Of a DNA stretch of 64,000 nucleotides, positions 46,979-55,743 are shown piece by piece. The notes below the pieces were generated by a model that did not search any database, was not told the origin of the DNA, and saw only the letters and a list, made by a program, of their open reading frames with translations. How positions within the stretch are numbered: the first letter of the stretch is position 1; each line of letters opens with the position of its first letter. The DNA comes from Gemmatimonadaceae bacterium (lineage in GTDB: Bacteria; Gemmatimonadota; Gemmatimonadetes; Gemmatimonadales; Gemmatimonadaceae): NCBI GenBank assembly GCA_016742275.1, contig JACVCD010000011.1:141600-205599 (forward strand), read 5' to 3'. The position numbers and the translations under genes are program-made.

Positions 46979-48195
46979 TCGAGCGGATCCACCGCACGAC
47001 CCTTGGGGCGAATCTCGAAGTGCAGGTGCGGGGGAAGCTCCGGATCCGTTGCACCCACCGTACCAATCACCTGGCCCTTCGTGACTTGCTGGCCACGACG
47101 CACGCTGATCTGCGCGAGCGACCCATACACCGAGTAGTCACCACCACCATGCTGCACAATGACCGTGGGACCATAGGTGCCGACGTTGTCGGCCAGCACG
47201 ACTTCGCCTGCGGAAATGGTGCGCACCGAAGTTCCTTCATTCGCGCCGATACCAAGACCATTCCATCGCGTTGTCGTGTTGTTGGGATTCACAACACGAC
47301 CAAAGCGGTACAGAATGTCGCCGTCGACGGGCCAGTCGAGCTTACCCAGATCGGATGTGCGAATGGTCGACGGTGCCGCGGGACGTGCGTTCGGCGCCAT
47401 CTCGGCTCGGCGACGTGCCGTCTCGAGTGTGGAAATGGCGTTGGCGATGCGGGATTCGTCGCGGGCAAGCTGCTGCAGACGCTCGCGCGCTTGCGCGGCG
47501 GAACGCTGTACAGCCGTCAGGCTACGCTGACGAGTGGATTCCAGCGATGCGAGGCGCCGCGCTTCACGATCCTTCTCCTGACGATTCCGGCTGACTTCAT
47601 CCTGCAGACGCACGAGAAGCAAACGCTGCGAAATGATCTGATCGCGCAGACCTTCGACACGTCGCACCAAGTTGCGATCATTGATCGCGAGTTCGTGGAG
47701 ATACTTGTAGCGGGCAACCAGTCCGGCAAACGACTGCGCCGACAACATCGCTTCCACATCGTACAGACTGCCGCGCTTGTATATCTCCACCATGCGTCGC
47801 TGCAGCGAACCGCGCTTGCTCACCAGTTCACCTTCAGCTCGCTGGAGGCCCGTTCCGGCCTTGATGACTTCTTCGTTGATGGTCCCGAGCTGCTGATCGA
47901 GTGCATCCACCAACCGCGCAGTCGTACGACGTTGCGCTTCGAGATTGGCCACTTCTTCGGTGAGCGTGCGCGCGCTGCGTTGCAACTGATTCATGCGCGT
48001 CTCGAGATCACTCCGCTCCTTGCGGAGCTTGTCGAGCTGGTCCTGCTGCTGACGAAGACGCTGCTCAGCGCTCTGTGCGCCAGTCTGACCGGCCGCTTGT
48101 GCACCAGTCACCGTGGTGACACCAGCCAAAAGAACGGCCGCGCAACACACGCGAGCCGTCCAGGTTATTGGCGATGAAGAGCGCGGTGCGCTCAC
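46957..48195 (-). CDS. EnvC-like murein hydrolase activator with degenerate LytM domain
   Basis: A 412-residue exported protein (signal ending TGAQA). Residues about 42-270 are long coiled coils (RQQQDQLDKLRKERSDL). The C-terminal LytM/M23 domain (about 300-405) ends PHLHFEIR, but the metal and catalytic residues are mostly lost: the H-x-x-x-D site reads NGLGIG, and the other His site reads VYGSL. So it should be an activator, not an enzyme. It directly follows ftsX in the operon, which fits the FtsEX-EnvC system regulating septal amidases. Confidence 0.92.
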   Translation of the reverse strand: MSAPRSSSPITWTARVCCAAVLLAGVTTVTGAQAAGQTGAQSAEQRLRQQQDQLDKLRKERSDLETRMNQLQRSARTLTEEVANLEAQRRTTARLVDALDQQLGTINEEVIKAGTGLQRAEGELVSKRGSLQRRMVEIYKRGSLYDVEAMLSAQSFAGLVARYKYLHELAINDRNLVRRVEGLRDQIISQRLLLVRLQDEVSRNRQEKDREARRLASLESTRQRSLTAVQRSAAQARERLQQLARDESRIANAISTLETARRRAEMAPNARPAAPSTIRTSDLGKLDWPVDGDILYRFGRVVNPNNTTTRWNGLGIGANEGTSVRTISAGEVVLADNVGTYGPTVIVQHGGGDYSVYGSLAQISVRRGQQVTKGQVIGTVGATDPELPPHLHFEIRPKGRAVDPLEWLRGKR

Positions 48196-49052
48196 GATTC
48201 ACGCCAGATGTGGCGCAGGTGGCGTCCTACGCTGAACCAACTGCCGAGCAACCCGAGCACGCCGCCGGCGAGGATGCCGAGCAACACCTGCTGCGAATTG
48301 AAGAACTGTGTGACCATGAGTGAGCTGGTCACCAGCGTGGTGGTGCTCCATGCCATGAGCACCGCAATCACTCCACCGGCCAGCCCCTTGAGTGCGCCAT
48401 CGAGCAAATAGGGCAGGCGAACGAACATGTTGGTGGCACCTACCAGTCGCATGATCTCGATCTCGCGCGCGCGGGCGAGAATGGACATGCGAATGGTCGA
48501 ACCGATGATGATCACCGACACCAGGGCAAACACACCGCAGAGAACGGAGCCTGCCAGACCTGCAATGTTGCGGATGCGATAGAGCTTCTCCACCCACTCC
48601 TGGCCATACCGCACTTCTTCGACGATCGGATACGTCTGCAGACGCCGCGATATTTCCTTCACTGTTTCCGGGTCGCGTGCGCCTTCCTTGAAACGCAGTT
48701 CGACAGACGCCGGAAGGAAAGAGCCCTCCATCACATCGCGGAACTCTTCAAGTTCGTGCCGTGCACGCACGAGAGCAGAATCCGGCGAGACATACCCGGC
48801 ATCCGCGACCTGCGGAATGTTGCCAATGCCCTTCATGAGGGCCTCGACCTGCGCATCCGTCGTGCCTTCCACGAGGAAGGCACGGATCTCGACACGATCT
48901 TCGATTTCCCGAAGTGACTGCCGAATGTTGAGCGCCACCAGACCAAACAGACTGAAGGCGAACAGCGAAAAGGCAATCGTGGTCACGCCAAGTACAGCGA
49001 GCAACGGCGCACGACGGAACGCCAGCAGGACTTCGCGAAGCACCAGTCTCAC
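48192..49052 (-). CDS. ftsX: Cell division protein FtsX
   Basis: A 286-residue membrane component of the FtsEX complex. It has an N-terminal TM (about 15-40), a periplasmic domain (about 45-165) and three C-terminal TM segments (about 175-200, 220-245, 255-280). EIMRLVGATNMFVRLPYL is the conserved coupling segment. Overlaps with ftsE (4 bp) and the envC-like gene (4 bp). FtsEX couples ATP hydrolysis to wall-hydrolase activation through EnvC. Confidence 0.95.
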   Translation of the reverse strand: MRLVLREVLLAFRRAPLLAVLGVTTIAFSLFAFSLFGLVALNIRQSLREIEDRVEIRAFLVEGTTDAQVEALMKGIGNIPQVADAGYVSPDSALVRARHELEEFRDVMEGSFLPASVELRFKEGARDPETVKEISRRLQTYPIVEEVRYGQEWVEKLYRIRNIAGLAGSVLCGVFALVSVIIIGSTIRMSILARAREIEIMRLVGATNMFVRLPYLLDGALKGLAGGVIAVLMAWSTTTLVTSSLMVTQFFNSQQVLLGILAGGVLGLLGSWFSVGRHLRHIWRES

Positions 49053-49759
49053 TTGCGCCCCCGCATGTCTGCCACGAGGCGCGCGACGTCGGTGCCATCG
49101 AAAACCAGCTGTCCCTTGTCGAGCTCAAGAAAGCGCTGCTGTGCACGCTGGATCATGGCCACATCGTGTGTGGCCATCAGAACCGCCGTACCACGCGCAT
49201 TGATTTCCCGTAGCAGCAGATAGATCGCGTGTGTCGCACGATCATCGAGATTGCCGGTGGGCTCATCGGCCAATAGCAGAAACGGATCGTTCGCCAACGC
49301 GCGGGCAATTGCCACGCGCTGTTGTTCGCCGCCAGAAAGCTCATGCGGATACGCCGTGGCGCGTGACGTGAGCCCCACCTGCAGCAGCAGCCGCGAAACC
49401 TTTGGTCCAATCTGGGATTGCGGAGTGCCCGTCACTTCAAGCGCAAACGCCACGTTCTGCTCGGCCGTGCGATCAGGCAGCAAACGAAAATCCTGAAAGA
49501 CGATGCCGAGCCGCCGACGGAGGTGCGGCACTTCTCGTGGCTTGATCGAGAAACTCGAATAGCCCGACACACGCACTTCGCCGGTCGTGGGGCGTTCGGC
49601 CATGGACAGCAGCTTGAGCAGCGTGCTCTTGCCCGCACCGGAATGCCCTACGAGGAATACGAACTCACCCTTCGCGATTTCGAAGGAAACATCACGCAGC
49701 GCCATTCCTGAGCGCGCGTATTCCTTCGACACACTGGCCACCCGCACGATACCGGACAT
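49049..49759 (-). CDS. ftsE: Cell division ATP-binding protein FtsE
   Basis: A 236-residue ABC ATPase. ATG 49759 is adjacent to the previous stop; the frame goes to 49801. Walker [11 protein letters not shown]-loop [12 protein letters not shown] (the FtsE-type LLPDRT), signature [15 protein letters not shown], Walker [12 protein letters not shown] and H-loop ATHDVAM are intact. It works with FtsX at the septum. Confidence 0.97.
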   Translation of the reverse strand: MSGIVRVASVSKEYARSGMALRDVSFEIAKGEFVFLVGHSGAGKSTLLKLLSMAERPTTGEVRVSGYSSFSIKPREVPHLRRRLGIVFQDFRLLPDRTAEQNVAFALEVTGTPQSQIGPKVSRLLLQVGLTSRATAYPHELSGGEQQRVAIARALANDPFLLLADEPTGNLDDRATHAIYLLLREINARGTAVLMATHDVAMIQRAQQRFLELDKGQLVFDGTDVARLVADMRGRK

Positions 49760-49760
49760 A

Positions 49761-50744
49761 TCAGGTCGCGCTGGAGTGGAGGATGTCGGCGATGTCGGCA
49801 ATCAGTACGCTGGCGTCCTCGAGTCCGACATGCAGACGCACCGTATCGGATGCCTCGGCCAGACGGAGTTGCGCGCCCTGAGGGCGCGCCTGCGCGTCGA
49901 GTTGAGACGCCAGGCGATCAGCAATCAATGCTGCCTCGCCTGATGTGCGGAACGTGAGCATGACCACGGGGCCCTGATGACGCAGCGAATCGCCCGCCAG
50001 CTGATGATCCGGATGGGATTCGAGTCCGGGATAGTGAACCTGCAGGCGATCCGGCGCGGCGAGCGCGAGCGCGCGGGCTACGGCGTGTGCTACATGGGCC
50101 TGATGCGATACGCGCAGCGACAGCGTGGCCAGGTCGTGCAGCAATCGCTCGCCAATGGAAGGGTGCGGTATTGCGCCCCAGGTGTGCATCTTGGCCCGGA
50201 CTTCATCAATGACGGCTTCGGTTCCGCACACGATACCGGCTTCAGTATCGGGCACACTGAAGAAGCGCTCACGGGCATCGTGCACCACCACATCGGCGCC
50301 AGCCGTCAATGGTGTGAACGCAGCCGGTGAAGCCGCCGTCGCATCAACGACCAGAGCTACACCGAGTTCCTGACCGAGCGTACGGAGTGGACGTAGGTCC
50401 ACGACCCGTCCATGCTCGAGCACCGGGGACTCGACATACAGGAGGCGCGTCGTGCGACGAATATCGCGACGCCAGCCGCGCACGTCCGATGGATTGACGA
50501 ATGTGACTTCGACCCCAAGTGCCGCGAGCTCCTGCTGGAAGAACGCGCGCGTACTGGCGCGTAACCACGCGCTGCTCAGCACATGATCGCCAGGGCGCAG
50601 CAACGCGAGCACGGTGCACGCAATTGCCGCGCGACCGCTCGCCAGGACGAGCGCCGCGTCGGCGCCCTCGAGGTCGGCCAGTCGGCGAAGCAGCAGATCA
50701 GTCACGGAATTGGCAGGCGAGGCAATTCGGGCACTTGGGCGCAA
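49761..50744 (-). CDS. PLP-fold protein of the Cys/Met-metabolism family lacking the catalytic lysine
   Basis: A 327-residue homologue of cystathionine gamma-synthase-type enzymes (usually 380-400). It starts at TTG 50744 and covers RRLADLEGADAALVLASGRAAIA through the normal C-terminus VRLHVGLEDASVLIAD. At the PLP site, where the family (and MetY in this window) has S-A-T-K, it reads D156-A157-R158-E159, so no Schiff base can form. The first 60-70 residues of the family are also missing. It is a likely pseudoenzyme with a structural or regulatory role, kept in frame between a regulatory block and ftsE. Confidence 0.85.
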   Translation of the reverse strand: MRPSARIASPANSVTDLLLRRLADLEGADAALVLASGRAAIACTVLALLRPGDHVLSSAWLRASTRAFFQQELAALGVEVTFVNPSDVRGWRRDIRRTTRLLYVESPVLEHGRVVDLRPLRTLGQELGVALVVDATAASPAAFTPLTAGADVVVHDARERFFSVPDTEAGIVCGTEAVIDEVRAKMHTWGAIPHPSIGERLLHDLATLSLRVSHQAHVAHAVARALALAAPDRLQVHYPGLESHPDHQLAGDSLRHQGPVVMLTFRTSGEAALIADRLASQLDAQARPQGAQLRLAEASDTVRLHVGLEDASVLIADIADILHSSAT

Positions 50745-50749
50745 CGCGC

Positions 50750-51115
50750 TCAGGCACGCGGCCGGGAGTCGGTGTCGAGACGGATGATCCGTATCACTTC
50801 AGACGGCGCCGCGCCCGCGACGTCACGGAGTACGACCCCGCCACGGGGCAGGGAGTCGTCGAGCTCCACCACCGCGAGCTCCGAGCGACGCGCCGAGACC
50901 ACCCGGACCAGCTCTCCCGCACTGACCAGTCGGATCAATGCGTCATCGGAGCGCATACGGACCATCGGTCCACGGTCAGCATCCCCCTTCCGCGTGGCAA
51001 TGAAGCCCACGACCTGAACAGGCGGTGCAATCCCGGTGAACATGCTCAGCTTGCGTACCGATCCCGGTCCACCCAGACCGTCCCGATCGTCGTTCCCACT
51101 GCCACCGCTACTCAT
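50750..51115 (-). CDS. Small double-psi-barrel-like protein (MopB_CT-like)
   Basis: A 121-residue protein with a Gly/Ser-rich N-terminus and a beta-rich core resembling the dinucleotide-binding C-terminal domain of molybdopterin oxidoreductases: VRMRSDDALIRLVSAGELVRVVS followed by ELAVVELDDSLPRGGVVLRDV. No molybdoenzyme is nearby, so it may be a free barrel with another role. It overlaps the upstream STAS-like gene by 4 bp and precedes the PLP-fold gene by 5 bp. Confidence 0.65.
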   Translation of the reverse strand: MSSGGSGNDDRDGLGGPGSVRKLSMFTGIAPPVQVVGFIATRKGDADRGPMVRMRSDDALIRLVSAGELVRVVSARRSELAVVELDDSLPRGGVVLRDVAGAAPSEVIRIIRLDTDSRPRA

Positions 51116-51669
51116 GCGAGCCCTCCTTCGCTACCTGGTATTGCATACCCCAGATCGCTCCGCATGACCAACCGACGACGATCCAGCTGATCGAGCTGGA
51201 TCCGCGCGCTGGTTTCCGTGACCGCCAGCAGCGTCGCCACTTCACGGGCGCCGAGTGGGCCATGATCGCGCACGACTTCCCAATGACGGAGCTCTTCATC
51301 GGTGACATGACCGAACAGCTCGGCCGTTCCTTCATGCCACGACACCAGCGCGAGAGCATGTCGTTCGAGCACCGTTTCGATGGGATCGATATGCCCATCG
51401 TGAATGCCACGAAACGCCAGATAGCCACGTGGACCATCGTCGGCGGTGTACTGCAGCAGCAGCTTGGCCACGATCTCATCGGCGCAGGAAAAATCCAGGA
51501 GATTCACCTGCGAGAAATCGATCGTGGTGAGCACCGGCTGACCGATTTCACCGACCTGTTGCTCGATAGCGCTGCGCACAGCAGCACCCGTCGGACGCGT
51601 GACCAGGTTGGAATAGAGATCGCAGACCGTGCCGCGCAGTACGGTACCCACATCGATATGCACCATCAT
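51112..51669 (-). CDS. STAS-like (DUF4325-type) and winged-helix protein
   Basis: A 185-residue protein. About 1-75 has a STAS-like beta-alpha fold with the ligand strand TTIDFSQVNLLDFSCADEIVAKLL, like DUF4325 anti-anti-sigma-type domains. About 120-185 looks like a winged helix (GAREVATLLAVTETSARIQLDQLDRRRLV). It sits beside a STAS/GHKL ATPase gene, so the two may form a partner switch. Overlaps the small barrel gene by 4 bp. Confidence 0.75.
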   Translation of the reverse strand: MMVHIDVGTVLRGTVCDLYSNLVTRPTGAAVRSAIEQQVGEIGQPVLTTIDFSQVNLLDFSCADEIVAKLLLQYTADDGPRGYLAFRGIHDGHIDPIETVLERHALALVSWHEGTAELFGHVTDEELRHWEVVRDHGPLGAREVATLLAVTETSARIQLDQLDRRRLVMRSDLGYAIPGSEGGLA

Positions 51670-51672
51670 CGA

Positions 51673-52608
51673 TCAGGTCCCCACACGGCTGCGGGCGGCA
51701 CCACGAGCCCGAACAGGCGCATCACCAATACGCTCAGGGATGACGATCTGCATCTGCGCTCCCGGGAAATAGGGAAGCGCTTCCGCCATCGGCACATCCT
51801 CATCCCAATCGGGCGTGATCGCAATGCGCGCGGTGCCACTGCGCACGGTGAGCTTGCCGCTCCATCGCCCGACAAAACGACGAATACCAGCGAGACCCTG
51901 CCCACGTCCCTTGTCGCCATGACGAAAGCGACTCATCGCACGCAGCACGGCATCTTCGAGCGCCATGGCATCGTCCCATCGATCGCTGGACCGATGGCTG
52001 GGTGAGCTCTCGAGCGACTTACGGAATCCGATACCGGCATCGCATACGGCAATCACCACGACACGACGACCAAGACGCTTGGTGTACTTGTACGTCTGCA
52101 CCGCGACCCAACCGCCAAGTCCCGCGTGCTCCACGATATTCTGACAGGACTCGCTCAATGTCATGCCGAACGCACCAGTGACGGCGGTGTCGAGATTGAG
52201 CTGACCGTGCAGAATGTCGGCGGCTTTCTGCTGAATACGGCCGACCACACCGTGCACATCATCCGTCTTCGTGATAGGTGTGAGCTCGAGCAGTACTTCA
52301 CTCTCATGTGCCTCGCGCTCACGCGGGACATGACCGTGCAGTTCATACAACTCGGCCGCGTGGCGGAAGAAGCCGGTGCGCGACCAATACGAGAGAGTGT
52401 CGGGATGCTCGGGCACCGCGAAGTCGATACGTTCACGACGTGATTGCGCCACGCAGAGCAGGGCCGCCAGGCCGAACGGAGATGCCCAGCGCGCATGACG
52501 TGCGTCGACCAGGATCTTCTCTCCGAGAGGCACAGGCGCGAGCTGTTCGATGACCTGTTCGAACGATTGCTCGTCGAGCGACGGCGGCACGGCGATGACG
52601 GTCGTCAC
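51673..52608 (-). CDS. STAS-like plus GHKL ATPase protein
   Basis: A 311-residue protein. N-terminal about 1-90 looks STAS/MlaB-like (KILVDARHARWASPFGLAALL). The GHKL (HATPase_c) domain is about 130-275, with N box SESCQNIVEHAG, G box VCDAGIGFRKSL and GRGQGLAGIRRF. There is no dimerisation His, so it is an anti-sigma/SpoIIAB-like or regulatory ATPase rather than a sensor kinase. Its ATG overlaps the kinase gene stop (ATGA). Target and signal are unknown. Confidence 0.8.
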   Translation of the reverse strand: MTTVIAVPPSLDEQSFEQVIEQLAPVPLGEKILVDARHARWASPFGLAALLCVAQSRRERIDFAVPEHPDTLSYWSRTGFFRHAAELYELHGHVPREREAHESEVLLELTPITKTDDVHGVVGRIQQKAADILHGQLNLDTAVTGAFGMTLSESCQNIVEHAGLGGWVAVQTYKYTKRLGRRVVVIAVCDAGIGFRKSLESSPSHRSSDRWDDAMALEDAVLRAMSRFRHGDKGRGQGLAGIRRFVGRWSGKLTVRSGTARIAITPDWDEDVPMAEALPYFPGAQMQIVIPERIGDAPVRARGAARSRVGT

Positions 52609-53642
52609 GTGATGCTGAGCTCTCCGCGAAGATGCTGCGCAAGGCCGGATGCCCCGCGATGTTCGACATTGCGCGCGGCCGCTCGATTGGCGGCGGCAAT
52701 TGCCTCAGTCAACATATCACCGGCAAGCAGTCGTGAGAAATGGGTGGCGCCCCATACATCACCGCAACCTGTGGGATCGCCTGGGCCATCGACACGCAGT
52801 GGCACAGCCGGTACGAGCGCCGTACGAATCGCACCAAACGCACCGGCGCCACCGCGCGGCGATGTGGATAGCGCGGAGTTGTGACCACGCCTCTCGGGAA
52901 TATCACGAAGTTTCTCAATCCCCGGCGCTGCAAAAAACGCGGCGCCGCGCTTGCCGAGTGTCACACACAACAAGGAAACGCCGGCAGCCATGGCGGTGGC
53001 GGCGAGCGCCATCGAGTCAGGCGCCATGAGTTGCATCTCGTCTTCGTTCACTTGCATGACATCAAAGCACGCACACCACGCGGCCACGTTGGGCAGGGGA
53101 CGCGGGGTTCGCAGCCCATCCGACTGCACCGCCATCACCAGCATATGGAGATCGCAGTAGATCGGGCCGGTGAAGTGCGTGCGAATGAGTTGAGTGGTTT
53201 CGAGATCGAGCTCCCAGCCACTCAGCAGATTGATGTACAGCGCATCAAGACGCGCACTCTCAAGCACGGGCTTGAGTCCGAGCCACGTCCATCCCGGCAC
53301 ACCGCCACTCAGATGTTCGCTGCGCCGTTCGTTGTCGAGGTAGCGCAGTTCCACCCGATTGTTGGGATAGGGCACACCAATGAGTTCGGCATCCGGTGCC
53401 ATATGCCGGAGACCGCGACAGAAGACCCGTGCGCGATCCACGAGGTCATCACCGACCTTGGCGAGCGGCACCATCTCCCAGTCATCGGGCAGCGCGGCAT
53501 CGAGCGCAGAGAGCGAATAGGTGATGCCGCCCCACTCTTCGATCGGCACGCTGCGGCGATCCCGTCCATGCAGAACATCCCACACGAAGGAACCGATGAC
53601 ACCGAGGCGCTTCTTGCGCGGCACCGCTGTATCTGTGGACAT
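52605..53642 (-). CDS. PfkB-family carbohydrate kinase
   Basis: A 345-residue kinase of the ribokinase family. N-terminal GVIGSFVWDVLHGRD and the catalytic C-terminal motif DGPGDPTGCGDVWGATHF (anion hole and general base Asp) are present; the G-x-G-D motif reads GCGD. Substrate binding residues are not clear. It follows the ROK kinase gene by 20 bp. The substrate could be fructose-6-phosphate, a nucleoside or a sugar; unknown. Confidence 0.9.
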   Translation of the reverse strand: MSTDTAVPRKKRLGVIGSFVWDVLHGRDRRSVPIEEWGGITYSLSALDAALPDDWEMVPLAKVGDDLVDRARVFCRGLRHMAPDAELIGVPYPNNRVELRYLDNERRSEHLSGGVPGWTWLGLKPVLESARLDALYINLLSGWELDLETTQLIRTHFTGPIYCDLHMLVMAVQSDGLRTPRPLPNVAAWCACFDVMQVNEDEMQLMAPDSMALAATAMAAGVSLLCVTLGKRGAAFFAAPGIEKLRDIPERRGHNSALSTSPRGGAGAFGAIRTALVPAVPLRVDGPGDPTGCGDVWGATHFSRLLAGDMLTEAIAAANRAAARNVEHRGASGLAQHLRGELSIT

Positions 53643-53662
53643 GGCGTTCCTTCGGACTACGG

Positions 53663-54679
53663 TCAGGCCGGCGGGCGACCCGTCGTCTGCGCGATGAACG
53701 ATGCCACCGCACCCACAACACCGGCCGTGCCGGGCAAGGTGCCGGGCACGATGCGGCAGGCATCGGTCACACTCTTGAACGCACGACGACGGACTTCCGT
53801 GCGCAACGGTGCAAACAGCAGTTCACCGGCCTGCGTGACACCACCGGCAATCACGACGACATCGGGATTGAAGATGTTGAGCAGATTGGCAATGCCGGCA
53901 CCCAGGAACTTGGCGGTATCGCGCACGATCTCGAGTGCCACCGCGTCGCCTTCGCTCGCGGCCTGATACACAAGTGCCGCCGTGATCTGCGCGAGATCAC
54001 CATTCACGCGGGCCCGCAGGCTCGATGTTTCGTCGTGCTCCAGTGCTTCGCGTGCCCGACCGGCAATCGCACTGCCCGACGCATACGCTTCGAGGCAGCC
54101 ATAGTTGCCGCAGCCACAACGCCGCCCCGTGAGATCGATCGTGACGTGACCGATTTCACCGGCCGCATCACTCGATCCGTGATAGAGCTGACGATCGATG
54201 ATGATGCCGCCGCCAACTCCCGTCCCGATGGTCAATCCGATGACGTTGATGCCGCCGCGCGCGGCACCCAGCCACCACTCGCCATAAGTCGCACAGTTGG
54301 CGTCGTTGTCGATCTTGACCGGGAGTCCGGTCAGGGCACTCATGCGCTCGACGAGGGGAAATTCATGCCACCGCAGATTGGGTGCGACCAGCACGAGCCC
54401 ACGCTCCCGATCGACCGTGCCAGGCGCACCAAGTCCCACACCGAGAATCGCGTCACGAGTCACGTTGGCTTCACGCATCACCGTGACGATGGTCTCATCC
54501 ACCAACTTGGCCATTCGCGCCACCACGGCATCGGCACCCTCCGCCGCCAACGTCGGAGCGCTTTGTTCGCCAAACAGTCGTGTCCCGTCGAGCGACATGG
54601 CGGACACCACAATGTTGGTGCCTCCGAGGTCGACGCCGATGATGAAATGCGAATCGGGTGTTGCCGTGGCAATGGTCAT
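53663..54679 (-). CDS. ROK-family sugar kinase (glucokinase-like)
   Basis: A 338-residue sugar kinase. It begins IIGVDLGGTNIVV (ATP/phosphate loop), has DNDANCATYGEW (catalytic Asp), GTGVGGGIIID, the ROK sugar motif AAGEIGHVTID and the structural zinc site CGCGNYGCLE. No DNA-binding N-terminal helix-turn-helix, so it is an enzyme, not a NagC-type repressor. It overlaps the heptosyltransferase gene by 4 bp. Confidence 0.95.
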   Translation of the reverse strand: MTIATATPDSHFIIGVDLGGTNIVVSAMSLDGTRLFGEQSAPTLAAEGADAVVARMAKLVDETIVTVMREANVTRDAILGVGLGAPGTVDRERGLVLVAPNLRWHEFPLVERMSALTGLPVKIDNDANCATYGEWWLGAARGGINVIGLTIGTGVGGGIIIDRQLYHGSSDAAGEIGHVTIDLTGRRCGCGNYGCLEAYASGSAIAGRAREALEHDETSSLRARVNGDLAQITAALVYQAASEGDAVALEIVRDTAKFLGAGIANLLNIFNPDVVVIAGGVTQAGELLFAPLRTEVRRRAFKSVTDACRIVPGTLPGTAGVVGAVASFIAQTTGRPPA

Positions 54680-55734
54680 AGGTGCGGAAAAGATAATGGG
54701 CGTGCGACCTTCACGGCTGCATCACGGACGGTGAGCGGCGTGAGTTCGCGCATGCAACGGAAATGCCCCTGAGGGCACTGCATGGGGCCGTGTGCGTGGC
54801 AGGGGCGGCACGAAAGCGTCGCATGCTCCACGATGCTGTGTTGCTCGGCCAACGGCCCAAAACCAAATGCCGGAACCGTAGGGCCAAACAAGGCCACTGT
54901 TGGCGTGTTCATGGCCGATGCCAGATGAAGCGGCGCCGAATCATTGGTCACGAGCACACGTGCACGGGAGAGCAGAGCGGCGGAACCGAGCAGTGAAAGT
55001 TGCCCGGTCGCGTCGATCACCGGCGGCGCTCCAGCTTCATGGATTGCTACCGCAATTGCATGAGCGAGTGACGCATCGCCAGCCGCACCGAGCACCACGA
55101 CACGCGATTGTTCGAGACTCGCATGCTCGGCGCTTCGCACGGCGAGTTCTGCGAATGACGGCCAGCGCTTGGTGGCCCACACACTGCCAGGGGCCAGTGC
55201 AATGAGCGGCGCATCTGGCGCAACTTCGTGGCGAGCGAGCAAGGCGTTAACCGATGCGAACTCACCTTCACCAGGAAAGAGCGATGGACGCAGTGCTGTC
55301 GGTACACGCTCATCACCTGCGTCGTTGGCCAGTTGCCAGAGTCTGGCCGCATGATGCAGATCGCGCCGATATCGCACGCGACGCGTCGTGAAGAGACGGC
55401 CGCCGCTGGTATCGAACCCAATGCGCTCCGGAATGCCGGCCATCCACGCCAGCGCGGCTGTGCGATTGGAGCCCTGCGCCAGAAGCGCGCGTTGCGCACC
55501 CACTGCCCGCAAACGTTTGGCCATACGGCGCAGACCACCAATCCCACGGTCTGCGCCACGTTTGTCGAATACCAGCACACTCGTTACGGCCGGATGATTG
55601 GCGAGCACACCCGCATTGGCGGGCGTCGCCACGACATGCACTGGCCCATCCGCTGCCAACCGTTCGAGCAGCGGAGTGGTGAGGATCATGTCGCCCAGGA
55701 AGGACGTTTGAAGAACGGCAGAGACGACAGGCAT
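54676..55734 (-). CDS. Glycosyltransferase family 9 (heptosyltransferase)
   Basis: A 352-residue enzyme of the WaaF/WaaC type, which adds heptose to lipid A-core. Motifs: LQTSFLGDMILTTPLL at the N-terminus, LIALAPGSVWATKRWP, LVTNDSAPLHLASAMNTPTVALFGPT. Near the C-terminus three Cys residues (CRPCHAHGPMQC) could bind metal, unusual but seen in some relatives. It follows lepA by 9 bp. The exact heptose position is not determined. Confidence 0.93.
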   Translation of the reverse strand: MPVVSAVLQTSFLGDMILTTPLLERLAADGPVHVVATPANAGVLANHPAVTSVLVFDKRGADRGIGGLRRMAKRLRAVGAQRALLAQGSNRTAALAWMAGIPERIGFDTSGGRLFTTRRVRYRRDLHHAARLWQLANDAGDERVPTALRPSLFPGEGEFASVNALLARHEVAPDAPLIALAPGSVWATKRWPSFAELAVRSAEHASLEQSRVVVLGAAGDASLAHAIAVAIHEAGAPPVIDATGQLSLLGSAALLSRARVLVTNDSAPLHLASAMNTPTVALFGPTVPAFGFGPLAEQHSIVEHATLSCRPCHAHGPMQCPQGHFRCMRELTPLTVRDAAVKVARPLSFPHL

Positions 55735-55743
55735 GAAAACCGG

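Noticed and set aside
46924..48177. 417-residue plus-strand ORF opposite the EnvC-like gene
   Set aside because: Antisense to a well-supported gene; no domain seen.
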